From the NCBI RefSeq assembly GCF_036320965.1, contig NC_092225.1, forward strand, positions 76,829,435 through 76,893,434: a stretch of DNA of 64,000 bases, read 5' to 3'. The notes below the pieces were generated by a model. The model was not told where the DNA came from, searched no databases, and was given only the letters and a program-made list of their open reading frames with translations. Below are positions 35,575 to 49,105 of the stretch, one piece after another (positions within the stretch are counted from its first letter, which is position 1; the number at the start of each line of letters is the position of its first letter). The position numbers were made by a program, and so were the translations under genes. The stretch comes from Panulirus ornatus (lineage: Eukaryota; Arthropoda; Malacostraca; Decapoda; Palinuridae).

Positions 35575-36060
35575 GTTGCACTCCTCTGACCCAGGCAGCT
35601 GTCTTTTCTTTTTGCATCACCCACACATGGACTGCTAGCATTCTTTCTACAGACACAGAATCTCTCCTTGACATGCATAACACATGTGAGCATAACTCAC
35701 ACAACTTATTCTCTGTAACTAGATTTTTCCTGTAGTGAGTACTATGCACTAGTCCTGCCTTTTGACAAAATGGCAGGAACAAAAGATAGAAGTACTGGGC
35801 AGGAACTTTAGACAGGAGCATAAGGTTGAAACATGAGGTAGACACATTAGGTAGAAGTAGTCAGTAGAAACATTGGGTAGGAACTTCTGAAAGCACTATG
35901 CTCAAGTTGCCTTCTGCCAGTGGCCTGTTGAGGCTGAGGCACTAAAGGCTAAAAAGTGGCAATGCAGTTCACCAGTTATGGTGCCTCTTTTGCCTTAGCC
36001 AACCACTTGAGGCAGTTTCTGAGGGGAACAGGCATCAGAATTATAGAGGGATATATAGAA
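35575..36060. repeat. Unclassified dispersed repeat, copy 1
   Basis: Shares a long ordered series of blocks with 36928-37390: CCTCTGACCCAGGYAGCTSTC, a CACACA...GGACT motif, CCTGCCTTTT..YAAAATGG, GTAGAAGTAGTCAGTA, GGCCTGTTGAGGxTGAGGCACTA and TTCACTAGTTATGG. Same orientation. No coding frame or terminal repeats that I can see, so the class is unknown. Confidence 0.75.
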
Positions 36061-36639
36061 GTAAAAGAAAATGTTATGCAGTACATCTGAAAGTACAGAA
36101 ATAACAATAACATTTGACAAGAACCTAGAAAAAGACACATAAACAGTTAAGTATCTCCTCAGTGCAGCAGTCAACTGGCCCTATTGCTAAAGCTGACTTG
36201 TCACACCACACAACTCACTCTTGCCCAAGGGTGTATCCAAAGAGTTGGGGGTGACAGGGTAATTCACTCCCTATAGGCTATATAATATACACTAAATTTA
36301 CTCAACACCTCTTACAATTACTCTAATCCTTTTAATCTCTCATACAGAAATATATATATCTTTTCATGCAAGTTCACCATTTCTCACATCAATTTGGTAG
36401 TGCCTGAATTGTTTACATTTGGCAGAGCAACTCTGTGGAATCTAGATAAAATTAAAACCTATTCTGTTTAATAAGTTTCTCAAAAGGATTATGGTGAATG
36501 AGGTACTGGTAAGAGATACATATCTTTATTTTGTGCATATGTGAGTCTTTTGCATGAACAGAAGCATCAAGTTTCCTTCCTTCAATATTAATATTATGAT
36601 GGTTAAGATGACCTAGTTGATGCCATAACCTGGACTTAC
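36061..36639. other. ENPP intron, unassigned
   Basis: AT-rich spacer before the FFWPGS exon; nothing recognised. Confidence 0.4.
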
Positions 36640-36750
36640 CTTGTCAACTCGGTACTCAAAAGGAATAGACTCATTGTAGTAGTTCCAGTAGCTGGGTTGG
36701 TTACCATCCACTTCAGATCCTGGCCAGAAGAAGGTAGCTGCTTTCTTGCC
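36640..36750 (-). CDS. ENPP: ENPP-like exon, FFWPGS segment
   Basis: 37 codons, phase 0 at both ends, donor GTAAGT and acceptor CCTCTGAAG (a less usual AAG). It reads GKKAATFFWPGSEVDG... and ends IPFEYRVDK. FFWPGS is strongly conserved in ENPPs, and a potential N-glycosylation site (NES) is present. The exon sits between two copies of an unclassified repeat (35575-36060 and 36928-37390). Confidence 0.93.
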
Positions 36751-36927
36751 CTTCAGAGGAAATATAGAATCAATTCTCATTCCTTCTAGAAAGAATTTTT
36801 AATAGAATGTATCACACGATTTATTCATTGCATAAATGATATTTCTATCAATATCTGTTTTCTATTACTTATATAATTTTCCTTTATTTACAGAGTTAGG
36901 ATCATCAATATGCACACGAACAGTTTC

Positions 36928-37390
36928 CTCTGACCCAGGTAGCTCTCTTTTCTTTTACCTCACACACATTGGACTATTGGCATTCTGTCCACAAACATAA
37001 AGTTGCTCCTTGTCACACATAACACTTGATAACACTTAACTCACACAGCTCGATCTTTGTAACTCGACATTTATCTGTGCTGAGCATTATGAGTTGGCCC
37101 TGCCTTTTAGTAAAATGGTAGGAGCAACAGACATAAGCGGTAGGTAGGAACACTGAAGTAGGAGCATTCAGGTAGAAACAATAGGTAGAAGTAGTCAGTA
37201 TGAAGATTAGGTAGGAGCCTCTGCAAACCTTGCACTAGAGTTGTCCTCTTCCAGCCCTCTTCCAGTGGCTTGTTAAGGATGAGGCACTACAAGCTGAGAA
37301 GCAGCACTGGAATTCACTAGTTATGGAGATACTATTGCCATGGCCATCTCCTTCAGGGAATCCCAGAAAGGAACAGATATAAGAGATACA
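36928..37390. repeat. Unclassified dispersed repeat, copy 2
   Basis: Direct-repeat partner of 35575-36060, about 1.35 kb apart. The ENPP exon at 36640-36750 lies between the two copies. Confidence 0.75.
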
Positions 37391-37879
37391 GATAGGTAAA
37401 AAAACAACAGACCATTCTAAACAGAATTATATTTGTAATCTTTAATATGAATATCTTTTGCACCAATGGATTTTTTGCTGCCTCTTTACATCCTCTTATT
37501 CAAGAAGGTCAGATAACTGCTGACCATCATTTCAACACTGGTGCAGAGGACTTATGACCTTCTGTCTCTCTTTTAAATCAGTTTCATCACATATGTCCAG
37601 CACACATTTTACAAAATCAAACTGAAAAGACTAAAAGTAACTGACATACCTACAATTAACATCTTTTTCTATTTACAAAAATATCAAACTACTTTCCACA
37701 TAACACATTGATTTGTTTTGAACAGACTTCTTACAACTTTTTATCCACGTAGTCACTACTGTGGTTCAAGGACATGAATTTTTCTTTTTCCCCAAAACAA
37801 CATTTTAAAGGGTTTTAGTTGTAATTACCTATTTGTACTGTGCAAGGAGGAAGTTTTACACATGTGGGGTCCCATCTCT
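37391..37879. other. ENPP intron, unassigned
   Basis: No recognised element. Confidence 0.4.
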
Positions 37880-40335
37880 TGAATACTCTCTGCTATCTTA
37901 CAAAATCTTAAACTTATGTGTGATGTGTGCATTTACCACGTTCTCACTCAATCTTTTCCATTCATCCATCACTCTTATACTATGAAAGTATTTTTTTGCA
38001 ACCTTATTCACAATTTTTTTTTACTTAATTTCATGTTATATCCTCTGGTCACTGTATCCATAAATATCTCAAAGAACTGTTCACTGTCCACTTCACTGAC
38101 CTCTTTTAAAAGCTTAAAGGTTGTGATTATGTCCCCCTCAATTTTCTTTATTCCCCAGTGAGTGAATTTAAAGCCTCCAGCCTTTCTCTGTAGCTTAGCT
38201 GTCTCATTTTTTTAATAATTTCCAAACCTTCTCTATGAGCTCCGTGTGCTTTAGGTGTGGTAAACAAATATGAGAAACATATATTCTAGTTTTGGCCTTT
38301 TGGAGGAAATGAACAGCTTGCTAAATATTTGTATCCTTAACCATTCTTCTAATATGGGATTCCAATAACAGGTTAGGGATGATGTCTACTCCTAAATCCT
38401 CCTCCCAAACAAAATCATGAAGCTCATTTCTTGCTATGTAATAAGTCACACTGAGACCATCTTTTGTTTTGTTTCATCCTCATTGCTTTACATATGCTTG
38501 GTTTGAATTTCACCATCCATGTTTCAGACCAACTCTGGTGTCTGTTTAGGTCCCTTTGTAAGCTGGTGCAACTTCCCCTGTTTTCCACTTCCCTTAAGAT
38601 CCTTGCATTATTTACAGATATATTCAAGTAGGATTCCTTAGCTTCAGGCAAGTCATTCATACAGATCACAAACAGCAACCATCCAGAACCAAAGCTTGTG
38701 GCACTCCTTTGGCCACCTCAAACCACTTGGAAAAGGCTCCATTAACATGCATCCTTTGTTCACTTCCATTGAGATAATCTTGCATCCATTGTAGGAGTTT
38801 CTCCCTTATTCCCTAAATTCTTAGCTTTTCTAAATACTTCCAGGCTTAATGATTTGGCACCCAATGTGGTAGTGTCAAATGCCCTTTAGCAGTCCAGATA
38901 TAGATGATCCATCCAGCCTCCCCTTTTGTCCAGGACTGAGCTCACTCTCTCATAACACTCTAAGATGTTAGTAAAATATGACCTTCCCATAAAATCATGC
39001 TGTCTCTTACTAAGGAAATTTCTCCCTGCAGAAAATCATCCATTTGTTTTCTAATAATCTTTTCCAAAAACTCATACGCCACACTTGTTTGAGACTGGTC
39101 TGTAGTTCAATACCTGTTCCCAGTCTCCTTTCTCATGTAGAGGTATGACATTTCTCATTCCCTTGGCACTATGCCTCTCCAGTGACACCTTGAACAGTAA
39201 TTCCAGTGGTTTATCATGCATATGTTCATACCTCTTTAACATATATGATGAAATTTCATCAGGACCATGAGTCTTGGATGAATCAAGTACTTTTGGTATT
39301 ATGTTAACAACTCTTCTAGATATCTCAATTATTTGCAAAGCCTCGTCCCTATTCCATCTCACTGGTGTTTGGGCTATTGTGTCTTCCACGTTGAAGTTTT
39401 TTTTGAACTTATCAATCAGTTCCTCTCATATTCTTATATCATTCTCTACAATTTTCCCCTCTGAACACCTAAGCCTAACTGGTGGTGCCTTACCTGACAA
39501 CCAACTCTTCAACTTATGGAGAAGTTTTGGATTTTCAGCTGCCTTGTCCATGGTAGTCTTTTGAGAGTTTCTTTGTTCCCATTTTCCTATCCTGTTATAT
39601 TCATCATGTGCTCTCTTGTACCTTGCAAATGTTAGTTGGCTAGTGCTATCTATATGTTTCCCACTGCACATCTTTAAGCTCCTTTGCTTAATGACACCTT
39701 TTATTAAATCATTCCTTCCTGTTTCTTATTGTTCCCTTTGTATTTGAAGTACCCATGCATCAAATTTCTTTTAACTTACACAGAACCTCTCAACAAAAAG
39801 CCCTGGTTCCTGGCTATTGAATTTCATTTCCCAATCTATGTTACCAGAGATGTTACTGAGGTTTGTGTAATTGCAGTGATTATATCCCCTGTTTATGTCC
39901 TGCTGTACTTCAGCTCTTTAAATGTCCTCTTCTACCACGTATTCAAATTTGAGCATTACATGGTCACTTCTTGCAATTTAGATTATCATGTTGATAGGGA
40001 GGAACTTGAGACAAGTTTTCAGTGTTTACAGGAAAATCTTCTCTTCCAATATGTCCCATAACATACTAGGATAAGAGAGACTGATGCACCATCATTGCTA
40101 GGTCTTATCTTGACTCATGAGCATTGAGAACATAGTCTGCACTTTTGTAAACCTTCCAACAACTAGCCAATAAACTTCACTGATTGCTTAATCTCTATCA
40201 GGGTATGCTATCCTATCAACAGCTTTGCTTAATTTCTATTGTACCTGTCACTCAAGGGCTACGTTCCTCTCCCTCCATCTTGATGCTGTTGATCCGCTTC
40301 CAAAGTTGCTCCTTTTCTTCCCTGCCTCTACTTCA

Positions 40336-40387
<52 letters not shown>

Positions 40388-41150
40388 GTCCTTTTCTCTA
40401 CTGAACTGCTTTTGATATTATTCCAGTGGATTTAAAGTGTGCTTTTGTCTTTTCCTCCATCTGAAAAGCTCCTGATAATGCTCTCACTATTCCTTGACTA
40501 AAAATTGTCAGATTTTTCTGTCTGATTGCACAGGCTTAATACATTCAGAGAGGACACATCAGACTTCATCTGCTGTTTAATGGCTTTGTCTTCTTTCCTC
40601 TAATTCAGCAGTATCTTCTGAATCCCCTCCAGTAAACTGTTTCTGTTCCTCTCTATTCTTATAACTGCCTTCATTATCCTTGAAATGCTTCCTCAATCTC
40701 CTTAAATCTAGCTCTACTTGTGTTGTCCTCTGCTCTTGCCCCTTCATAAGTTCCCATAAAAAAACACAAACAATTGCTCTCTGGTGTTTTTATGTTTAGC
40801 CTTTTTCTTCTGTTTGTCTCTAGCCTTCTCTCTGCAGATTTGATTTTGGTACACTCCTGTAACTAAGTCCCTACCAGCCATTTCTGGCTCAGTGCTAGAG
40901 GCCTTAATTAACCCCAGAGTACTACTAGTAATAGTACTGAATCTTACTGGATTAAATTACCTTGCAAACTGAGGAGAATTTAGATGCTTAACTGCCAAAG
41001 TGTTTCTTTTTGGTTACATCATAAAATAGTTTAACTTCCCTTCAGCAAGCTGCACTTTTACACACTAACTTACTGCACTTGTTCACTCTGTAGTCTTATC
41101 CACTCATTCTCTTACAAATTGGGTCTCCTTAAAAGGAGACAAATAAAAGA
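37880..41150 (-). mobile_element. Near-full-length decayed CR1-like LINE, minus strand
   Basis: Reading from 41150 down: an endonuclease remnant with SDHVMLKFEYVVEEDI (about 39960), a linker WEMKFNSQEPGLF, and RT blocks THGPDEISSYMLKRYEHMHD (about 39270) and VIPLHEKGDWEQVLNYRPVS. Then come CRAFDTTTLG (motif A), a GSGWLLFVICMNDLPEAKE block (about 38680), LQRDLNRHQSWSETWMVKF and a 3' block GDIITTFKLLKEV...RGYNMKLS. Order and spacing match CR1/L2-type elements. Many stops and frameshifts show it is old and inactive. The (TG)n array at 40339-40385 sits inside it. Confidence 0.78.
40339..40385. repeat. (TG)n microsatellite
   Basis: About 23 TG units within the old CR1-like element. Confidence 0.95.
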
Positions 41151-41464
41151 TTTTTTTATTCACACAAGTTGGCAACACTCCTTCATTCACTTTAAACCTG
41201 GGAAGCTTCCACTCCCAATCCCCATTTTAAATTCTCATAATTTGGTACTCTCAAACTGAAAATATAATGAATATACCATAAGGGGCCCCTTCATACTTTA
41301 CTCCCATCCCCTCTCATTTTTACATAATAGGCATCATGAGCTCCAGATCCTCCAAAATCTTGAAAGAAACTGGGATCACTGCCTGGACCACTTCCTAAAA
41401 CCACTGTCTAACTTTTGTGATGGTGTTGTGATGGGTAATACAACCATACTTTATTCACATTCAC

Positions 41465-43025
41465 AAGAAAGTGCAGCTCAGGGATGAGCTGCTACTGTGG
41501 GTGGGGGATTAGGAAAAAAAGATCAGGTAAGGTGCCGATACAGGAGAGGTAAGGCATGTGTTCCATGCTGCTGGCACAGGGAGAGGCAAGGCACAAGTCC
41601 TACAGGAGAATTAAATCAATGCCTGGTGTTGAGGTGCTGCTGCAGAAGGGATGAGGCTTTGCCAAGGCCCTTAGGTTGTGCAACAAAAGGAAAAGGCTTT
41701 GCTTTGGTCCTGATGCTAAGCAGATGGTGTGGCAGGAGAGAGGAGAGATTTCTGAGGTTCCAAGAGTTAGAGGGGAGAAAGTAGTTGCTAAGGTTCAGCA
41801 TTTGGGCTGCAGTAAGGAGACAGTGTTGTCAAGTTCTTGTAATTGAAATGCTGCAGGAAATGGGCAATTGCAAAGTCCTACAGAGTTCTTGCTACAAATG
41901 GAAGGAGCCAAGGTGCTACCAAAGGAGACTGCAGATAATAGGGCCCCACAGATCTCCTACCAAAGTGGGGGATGAGCCAGAGTCAAATAACAAGACTTAT
42001 TCAGGCACAAGAAAGTAAACTTGTGTTTGAAGCCAACAGACTAACTAAACTGCTGCCTGTTGTACCTGAGGCTGGGTTAGAGGGGACTTCTGAGACAGCC
42101 CCTTGCTGTGAGGCATAGTGGGTCTGTGATGTATGGTAACCAGGTAATTGATAGGAACCCACAGTGATTACAGAGTGACACTCTTTGGCAGGAGCCTACT
42201 CATGGGGAGGACCCTTGTTGTGACAACTGGTCATGTTAATGGTAGAATTACAACTGCAGGCCAGATGGGCTATGCAGGATGTGGGAAAAAGCTCAGAGAG
42301 GTGTTGCCATACTACTCCCTTTCCCAGCCCTTCATTCGGCTGGATGTCCAATGTCAGCAGGCAGCAGGGATGGAGATGGACTAGGAAAAGGGTACAGAAA
42401 CACGGATAACACAAAGGTGCTTTGGTGAAATGCAGATTAAAATGCAGTTCAGGAGTGAGCTAATACTGCTGGTGTGATTATGAATAGAGGCAAGGTGATG
42501 ATGCAAGAGAAAAGAGGTGGTTGCTTGTTCAGGAGAGGTGAAGAAGGAATTTTAAAGGAGATGTGAGTCACTGTCTGGTCTTGTGGTGCCGCTGCAGAAT
42601 GGAAGAGGAGGTACTGCCGAGGTTCCAAAAAGTTCCTGCCATAGGAGGAAGTAGCTGCAGTCTCATAGAACTGCTACTAAATGAGGCTGTAGACAAGTTA
42701 TATGGTACATGTGTTCAGGCATAGGACAGCAAACCTGTGTCTGGAGCCAGAGGATTAATGAGCGAATTAACATAAATGTTTGCCAGTGACTTTCAAGACT
42801 GTCTTCTTTACCTGAGTGCAAAGGATTACTGGAAATGCCTCATCTGTGAAGGGTAGTAGGTGTGTAGCATTGCAAGGTATCCAATTAACTGACAGGAGCC
42901 CATGGGGATTATGAAATGATGCTCATTAGCAGGAACCCATATGCAGATTGGAACACAGTTGACCTGAGTCACTAGTGGGATCACAACCACAGGCCAAGTG
43001 GTCCATGTGGGACGTGGAAATCTAG
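41465..43025. repeat. Diverged tandem pair of an unclassified repeat
   Basis: Copy 1 (about 41465-42300) and copy 2 (about 42428-43025) share the order GTGCAGCTCAGG.GTGAGCT-CTGCTG, GAGAGGTRAGG, CTGGTSTTGWGGTGC, AAACYTGTGTYTGRAGCC, CTGACAGGAGCCCA/GATAGGAACCCA, and CAGGCCARRTGGNCYATGYRGGA-GTGGAAA. GC-richer than the surrounding intron. No convincing ORF or terminal repeats; class unknown. Confidence 0.7.
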
Positions 43026-45468
43026 TTTGCAAACAAGAGTTGCAACTGGACTCTATGTGTCGATACTCTGAAAGGTGAAATTACAATATGTCCCTTTAAC
43101 TTGTTGGTCTTACACAAACTTTGCTATCACGGGATGATACATTTCTATTTCTCTTCTTTTCCTTAATTTTAGTCGATCTTCATATTCACTCCATATATAA
43201 TGAGAATGACCACATATGAAACAGCAGTATGTAATTCTTCACTAAGCACCCAGCCCACAATGTATCTAAATGTGATTTTCAGCCAGAAAACCCTTCTTTC
43301 TTTGCTATTTCTCGTGTAACATTGCTCCTTTTTCTTGAGCCTCCACTCATTCTCAGCTTCCACTGTACAATACATATATCAGTCAGCCAGTGAAAATAAT
43401 AAACTTGATATAAGTGTCTCAAGTGTCAAACTTAATGTCAGCACATAAAAAGCAAAGAAAAAGAAGACTAATCTCTATCTGGTTACCAGAAGCTTAGTTC
43501 TTCTACCTTTTTATACCATTGGAACTGTTGACCTACATTCACATTTCTATTCTTATTATTCGTATGGTATCCAATGACACCAATGATTCTTTTTTTGTAA
43601 TCTTAAGTGACAAAGATATCTTGGTTATGTCATTTCACTTATCTTTGAATTCACAAAAGTGATCTTTTCCAGAATGTTCCTGGGACTAGCCCAGATCTCT
43701 TATAATGATTCAAAGAAAAGATTTTTCACTATGACAAGTTCCTCTGTGACATGTTACAAACTGATGAACTACTATGTAAAGAACTACTATGTAAAGACCT
43801 CTGTATCTTCTAAATATCAAAGTACTTTTATCATCCATCCATGCACAACATCACACTATTCAAAGAATTCTTATAAGTTAGTCCAATCTGTGATCCAGAA
43901 CTGGCACCACGAAGGAGCTCTAAACAGCTGTAAAAAAATCTCTATGAGACTGTGATCAGTTGAAGCAAATGGGATGAAACTATGTAGCTAAAGTGCCTGG
44001 CATTAGAGATGACAAACAAATAGGTACACAGTATTGGTAGAGTGGCTACATTGGTCTGTAACATGAACAGGGAGGTTGATCTGCTCTTATGATCTGTGGA
44101 GGGAGATTTTTACCACTGTGGTATATCTTGGAATCCCCAAAGTCTAAGATCTTAGCCTGAGGATGGAAGGATGTCAAGTCCTGGCTGCATGATTTAGACA
44201 ATCGAAGAATCTATCAACCGTAGGAGTGCAACTAATGAAATGAAAAACATTGATAGCTAGGAGAGAAGCCTTGTAACTCTGTTGTCAGAGGGTATAGTTC
44301 TGGCCCCTTCCAAGACCCTTTCCCTCCAAACAGACTAGACTTTTTCGATACTGAACCAAATGCTTGCACCATCTACTGATCTCTCTTCTACTGAACACCA
44401 TATAGATAATAACTCTCCGGGCATTTCACTTCTCTCAAAAGACCCAATTACCTAAGGATGTTTCCAGTTATTTTCACACCTCAAATTGTAGTCCACACCT
44501 AGGATTATATTTCTCAAGTGGAGTTTATATTTATTCCAACAATAGCACACCTACTGCATACCTCTGGCCTTAGAATCTCCAAATTCTTGTGTCATATATG
44601 TCTCAAGTTTTATGCTGGATGTCTACACATTACCTTTAGATAAAAGATGTCCCCAATCAAAATCTTTAATACAAGCTTTAATCTATATTAAGGTAGGTTA
44701 AACCTTCAAAGCCAGTCAGTGTAAGTATGCTCAGAAATTTCGTTTACTTGATCTTCATGTAAATGGAAATGGAGTCAAAGATAATAAATGGGTGGGTAGA
44801 TTTTCCCTTGCTGTGGATATTCCAGTATAAGTAATACATAATCCTGTTTATTACTGTGAAAAGAGGTGGTGTCCCCTTCACTTACATAACGACCAATCAA
44901 TACAGTTCCTTCTGGGTTAACATTTTCATACTAATGATGGATATTTAGTGTTTGGTGTTATTCACACCATAACAAAGTGACAAGGAAAGATGCTACTTTC
45001 GCCAGTTTTCTACGAAACTGAGTAATGGTAGTCATATGAATAATGTTTGGTAATGCAAAGATAATCAAATTATCATTTAAGACTGAATTTTCATAAAAAT
45101 GAGTTTCATTCAAACAATCAAACACAATCTTTACTGACAAAGTCAGGTCAAGCAAGATGTACATGACTGAAAATGAAATATGAAATTCTACTTGAAATCT
45201 GTTATTCATCTGAAAAAAATTTGCCTTCATAAAAACTGTCATTCTTGTCAGATTGATACTTAATGATTATGTTTTCTCCAAGTTGTCTACTGAAATTCAG
45301 ACTGTTCACTAAAAGACCTGGAACTTGCCTACCTTGTTTATCTAAAGTAGAAACCACCTAATTAATGTATGTGAAACATATGAGCTATAACAGATTTTGA
45401 ATAGAGCATAAAAAAAATCTTACATTCTTTAAGTAAGGAAAACAGACTCAGTCTACACATCAACTAAC
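43026..45468. other. ENPP intron, unassigned
   Basis: About 2.4 kb without a recognisable gene or element. A 15-bp direct repeat (AACTACTATGTAAAG) occurs at about 43767-43796. Confidence 0.45.
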
Positions 45469-45612
45469 CTGTGTTTCGACAGTTTTCCAGATGGGTTCCC
45501 CTCCCCACCAGCGAGGCTGGAAACTCTCCTTACGACCTATCCGAAACTCACTCTGGAATACTGGGTCATAAAACTTGTTGGCGATAATCCCATGAGAAGG
45601 AGGATACATCCC
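45469..45612 (-). CDS. ENPP: ENPP-like exon after the catalytic Thr
   Basis: 48 codons, phase 0 at both ends, acceptor TTCTCAG and donor GTTAGT. It reads GMYPPSHGIIANKFYDPVF..., continuing LVT into LVTGMYPPSHGII, the ENPP hallmark after the nucleophile (family: TGLYPESHGI). It ends WWGGEPIWKTVETQ, the segment that packs near the nucleotide-binding pocket in known structures. Confidence 0.95.
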
Positions 45613-46479
45613 CTGAGAAAAGTATGCCAGATGATTAACCAAAGAGACACTGTCATTAGAAATTAGACCAAAGTAACTCTGGCAGTTACCTGAAAATTGC
45701 TTTAACCTAATATAAGCAAATATATTTGTCTACATTACATGGTATTCAATAATACTGTATTTAGCATCTTAATGAGATTCTATTACGAGTCATGTTTGCA
45801 GAGAAAGTACAGTCTTGGAATCATCTTGAACACCGAAGTAGGTGTCCATGATTATTCAGTCTGTGGTTATAAATTAACATTGACATCTTAATAACCTTGG
45901 TAGTTGACAGACCTAAAGTCCAGATAACCAACCACCTTTCAGTAAAAGGATAAAAGGTTTTTGAGTGACCTGTGAAATAACAGATGGTCATTCAAATTGT
46001 GTACTTCATATCTTATCTTCAATCTAGAATTTTTCTGTAGTCAAATAAGATTAAGTTTTTAAGTATTTTTGAGCAAAGTTGACTTTTTCCCTTTCACTGA
46101 TACACAATTCTTCCTTAGCTCGAATATCACAAATACATTTCTTGGTACACTTAATGGTACGTTCGAGAGTTCTAGGCAATCCTCAGAATCATCATATTTG
46201 AAGGTACCTTATGCTTGTATGAAATAAGTTGTAAATCCTGATAAAACCTCATTGTAGCCATACACGGCCCTCGAAATTCAAACGGCCAGCCAAAACTACT
46301 GAACTGGCTTATTTCCATTCCCTACAGGTGAACTCTCGAGTTTAAGCAAGAAATGTTATCAACTACTTTTGAATACAGGGAGCAGTACTCTCCCTGATTA
46401 TTGTCAACTACTTTTGAATACAGGGAGCAGTACTCTCCCTGATTATTGTCATAAGTTTTCTTAATTTTCCAATGGCAGA
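45613..46479. other. ENPP intron, unassigned apart from a 45-bp duplication
   Basis: No gene; contains the exact tandem duplication at 46359-46448. Confidence 0.45.
46359..46448. repeat. Exact 45-bp tandem duplication with internal hairpin
   Basis: 46359-46403 and 46404-46448 are identical. Each unit contains CAGGGAG-CAGTACT-CTCCCTG, a 7-bp stem with a 7-nt loop. Confidence 0.95.
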
Positions 46480-48200
46480 CGTATTAACTCCCTCCTGGCT
46501 TGCTTGTGACTCAAGTCCACAAATCTGTTGCTGAAGAAATACTTTCTTCCTCCCCTTCATACACTTCTCTTTTGCTTAACTTCCAGTTGTACCATCTTGA
46601 TTTCTACTTTTTCCTCCTGTCATTGCATTGTTGTGTGTTAACGTTGTCAAAGCTTTTTAATAATCGAATTGTGGTTATCATATATTACCTTCATTGTAAG
46701 AAGATTGATACCTTTCGTCCTCTTTATAGCTCATTCCACTCAGGTCCAGTTCATGTTACACCTTTGTGTTTTTTCCCAGTGATTTTATGTAGCTTTTCAA
46801 TGAGAACACCATAGACCCTTATGGAATATTTTATCTTTGATCGAGTGTACATCATGTATATCTTCCTTAACATCTCATTCCATGATCCTAAAATTATTCT
46901 TACAAAAAAAAAGTTTACCTTTTGCTTGTGGTGTCAATCCCTTAGTATCTCAGTTTGACTCTTGTGATTCATTCCTTCCAATATGATCCTAACTGTCGCT
47001 TTCTTTACGTCCCTTTCCATCTTAATAATTGACTGCATTTCTAAGTTAAATTTCGTAGGCCAACTGTCGAACCACTGTCGCATCTTGCCCAAAGTCTCTA
47101 CAATCAAAATTCTCAGTTCATGTTTGACACTTCTTTCATAGTTTTAGCATCATTTATAAAGATATTCAGATAAGTGTTTACCTCGTTTATCATATCATTT
47201 ACATAGTCCAGAAACAGTTTGATAAGATTCCTCTGACATGTTCTCTGTTCCTTTCCAGTGCAATGAGTAGCTCCCACTGACCCTACCTTGGATGATTAAC
47301 TTGAAATAACACGGTATCACAGGTCCTACGGCTGTTCAACTATATGCACCCCATCCACCCATTTATTTTTTCTAGGACGTTACTTATTTGCTCATAAACA
47401 AGAAATCATACATCATTTTTTTCCTACTGAATGCATGTTTTCTCATCGATTTTTCTTGTGTTCAGCAGGTTATGGTGTTAGGGATACTGCCGCATAAGGA
47501 AGGGAGATTTCTCTCATTCTTTGAATAACGGCATTATGTTGGTTCTCTTCCAATACGTTGGAACTTTTTCCGGATCAGAGAAATGTTCCCACACTAATGC
47601 TTTACTCCTCATAAATCTGTGAAATAGTTTTGGGTGTTCCCTTGACATTTACGCTTCTATTGTCCTGATTTAGTCATGCCTTCTTGATGCGTTTCTGGCC
47701 CTCCTTTATCTTTTACATGCATTGTTTCCTGCATCCCTTCCGCAATGTGCTGTTTCCATGCTTTTACTACAGCTTAACCATTCCTTTACATCTTCCCCTG
47801 TCCTAGGGTCACTCAACCTTACTGCTGGTTCATAGCACCCAATCTGTTCCATGAAGTTGGTGTTTAAGGTTTTATAGTTTATTTTCTGTATTTCCTGATA
47901 CTTTGGATCAAAGTTTTGTCTTTGATTCCCTCCATCCCAATCTATTATGTGATCCATGTCAAGTTCTACGTGATCAAAATTTCTTACAAGTTGAGGTTCA
48001 CAGACAAAATCTTCCATTTCCAGGCTGCCGTGTGTGGAAACAAGTCTAGCTTTGATGGCACACCCGTATCTCCGAACCTACTGTTTCCGAGGACGAATTC
48101 TAAGAACCGGAATCTCCAGGTGTTACCATACCTTTGTGGATCCATGATATCCTGATGTATGTCCTTATAGCTGAAGACCCCCTATAAATAAAACTTTTAT
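46480..48200 (-). mobile_element. CR1-like LINE relic, minus strand (endonuclease end to RT)
   Basis: The minus frame at 47706-48017 reads DFVCEPQLVRNFDHVELDMD (family: LDLVFTNEPxLVxNV...DH), IIDWDGGNQRQNFDPKYQEI and DPRTGEDVKEWLSC. Further down are degraded RT and 3' blocks. Upstream VLGNSRFGDTGVPSK is part of the same reading. Inactive. Confidence 0.62.
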
Positions 48201-49105
48201 CATGGGTCTGATGTCTACCTTCATCGTTTCCAGCACCATGCACATTGCTTCTTCATTATTTTCATCAGAAAAATATTTATTCTATCTGTTCTTTGCGGAG
48301 GCTTGTACACCAGTAGGCTTACGAGAAACATTTCAAGAACTTTTCTTCAAATGTACTGGTTAAAGTGGATCTATGTTTAACTGACCTCCTGGGATTCTAG
48401 AGTTTCTCACCAGTAAGGCAGACCTTTTTCTTCTCAAGAAACACCAAATGCAATAACATTTATCTATGTTGACCGAAGTCTTTCCTGGGCTTATCATGTC
48501 TGGATGACTGTCTTACACTCGATCCAAAAGTTTAAGCCCTTTCCATTTCCAACCACTACATCAGCATCGATATACATGAATCTTTACAATGGACTGTTTT
48601 TCAGCCATGTCAGTATCTTTGGATGAAAACTCACCATCAAGTTTACTCTCTTCTCAGTTGATCATTCCCTTCCTCAGAAAATTACTCCTGGAATTTATGA
48701 CTTAACAAACAAATAGCTGATTAATTATTCATTCACCATCATCCAACTTTGTCAGCTATCAAGGCGATCATTCTGTAATCACGAGACTAGGGAAGCTAAG
48801 TTAATTCAAGCTACAAGTTCGTGTCTCCTGAAAATCCTGCTCACTACTATATTGTTGCCACTCCTCATGGCTGAAACAACTTACAATGGCCAAATTACCC
48901 TGGTACATACTCCCACATTAAAGGAAAAAGAACCTCTACCTTCCAGACTGAAAGAATACGAGACAAAGAATAAGAAATGAGTACAAAAATAAACAATACA
49001 GTTACGCATAGATTATTAACTCAGGTCACTTTATTACAACGGTAAAAAGATGCAGCAGAGGAAGGTGGAGACAACTGATACGAAAACCCAGGTGGTAATA
49101 CTCAC
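48201..49105. other. ENPP intron, unassigned
   Basis: Probably includes further decayed LINE sequence; no motif is clear enough to call. Confidence 0.4.
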
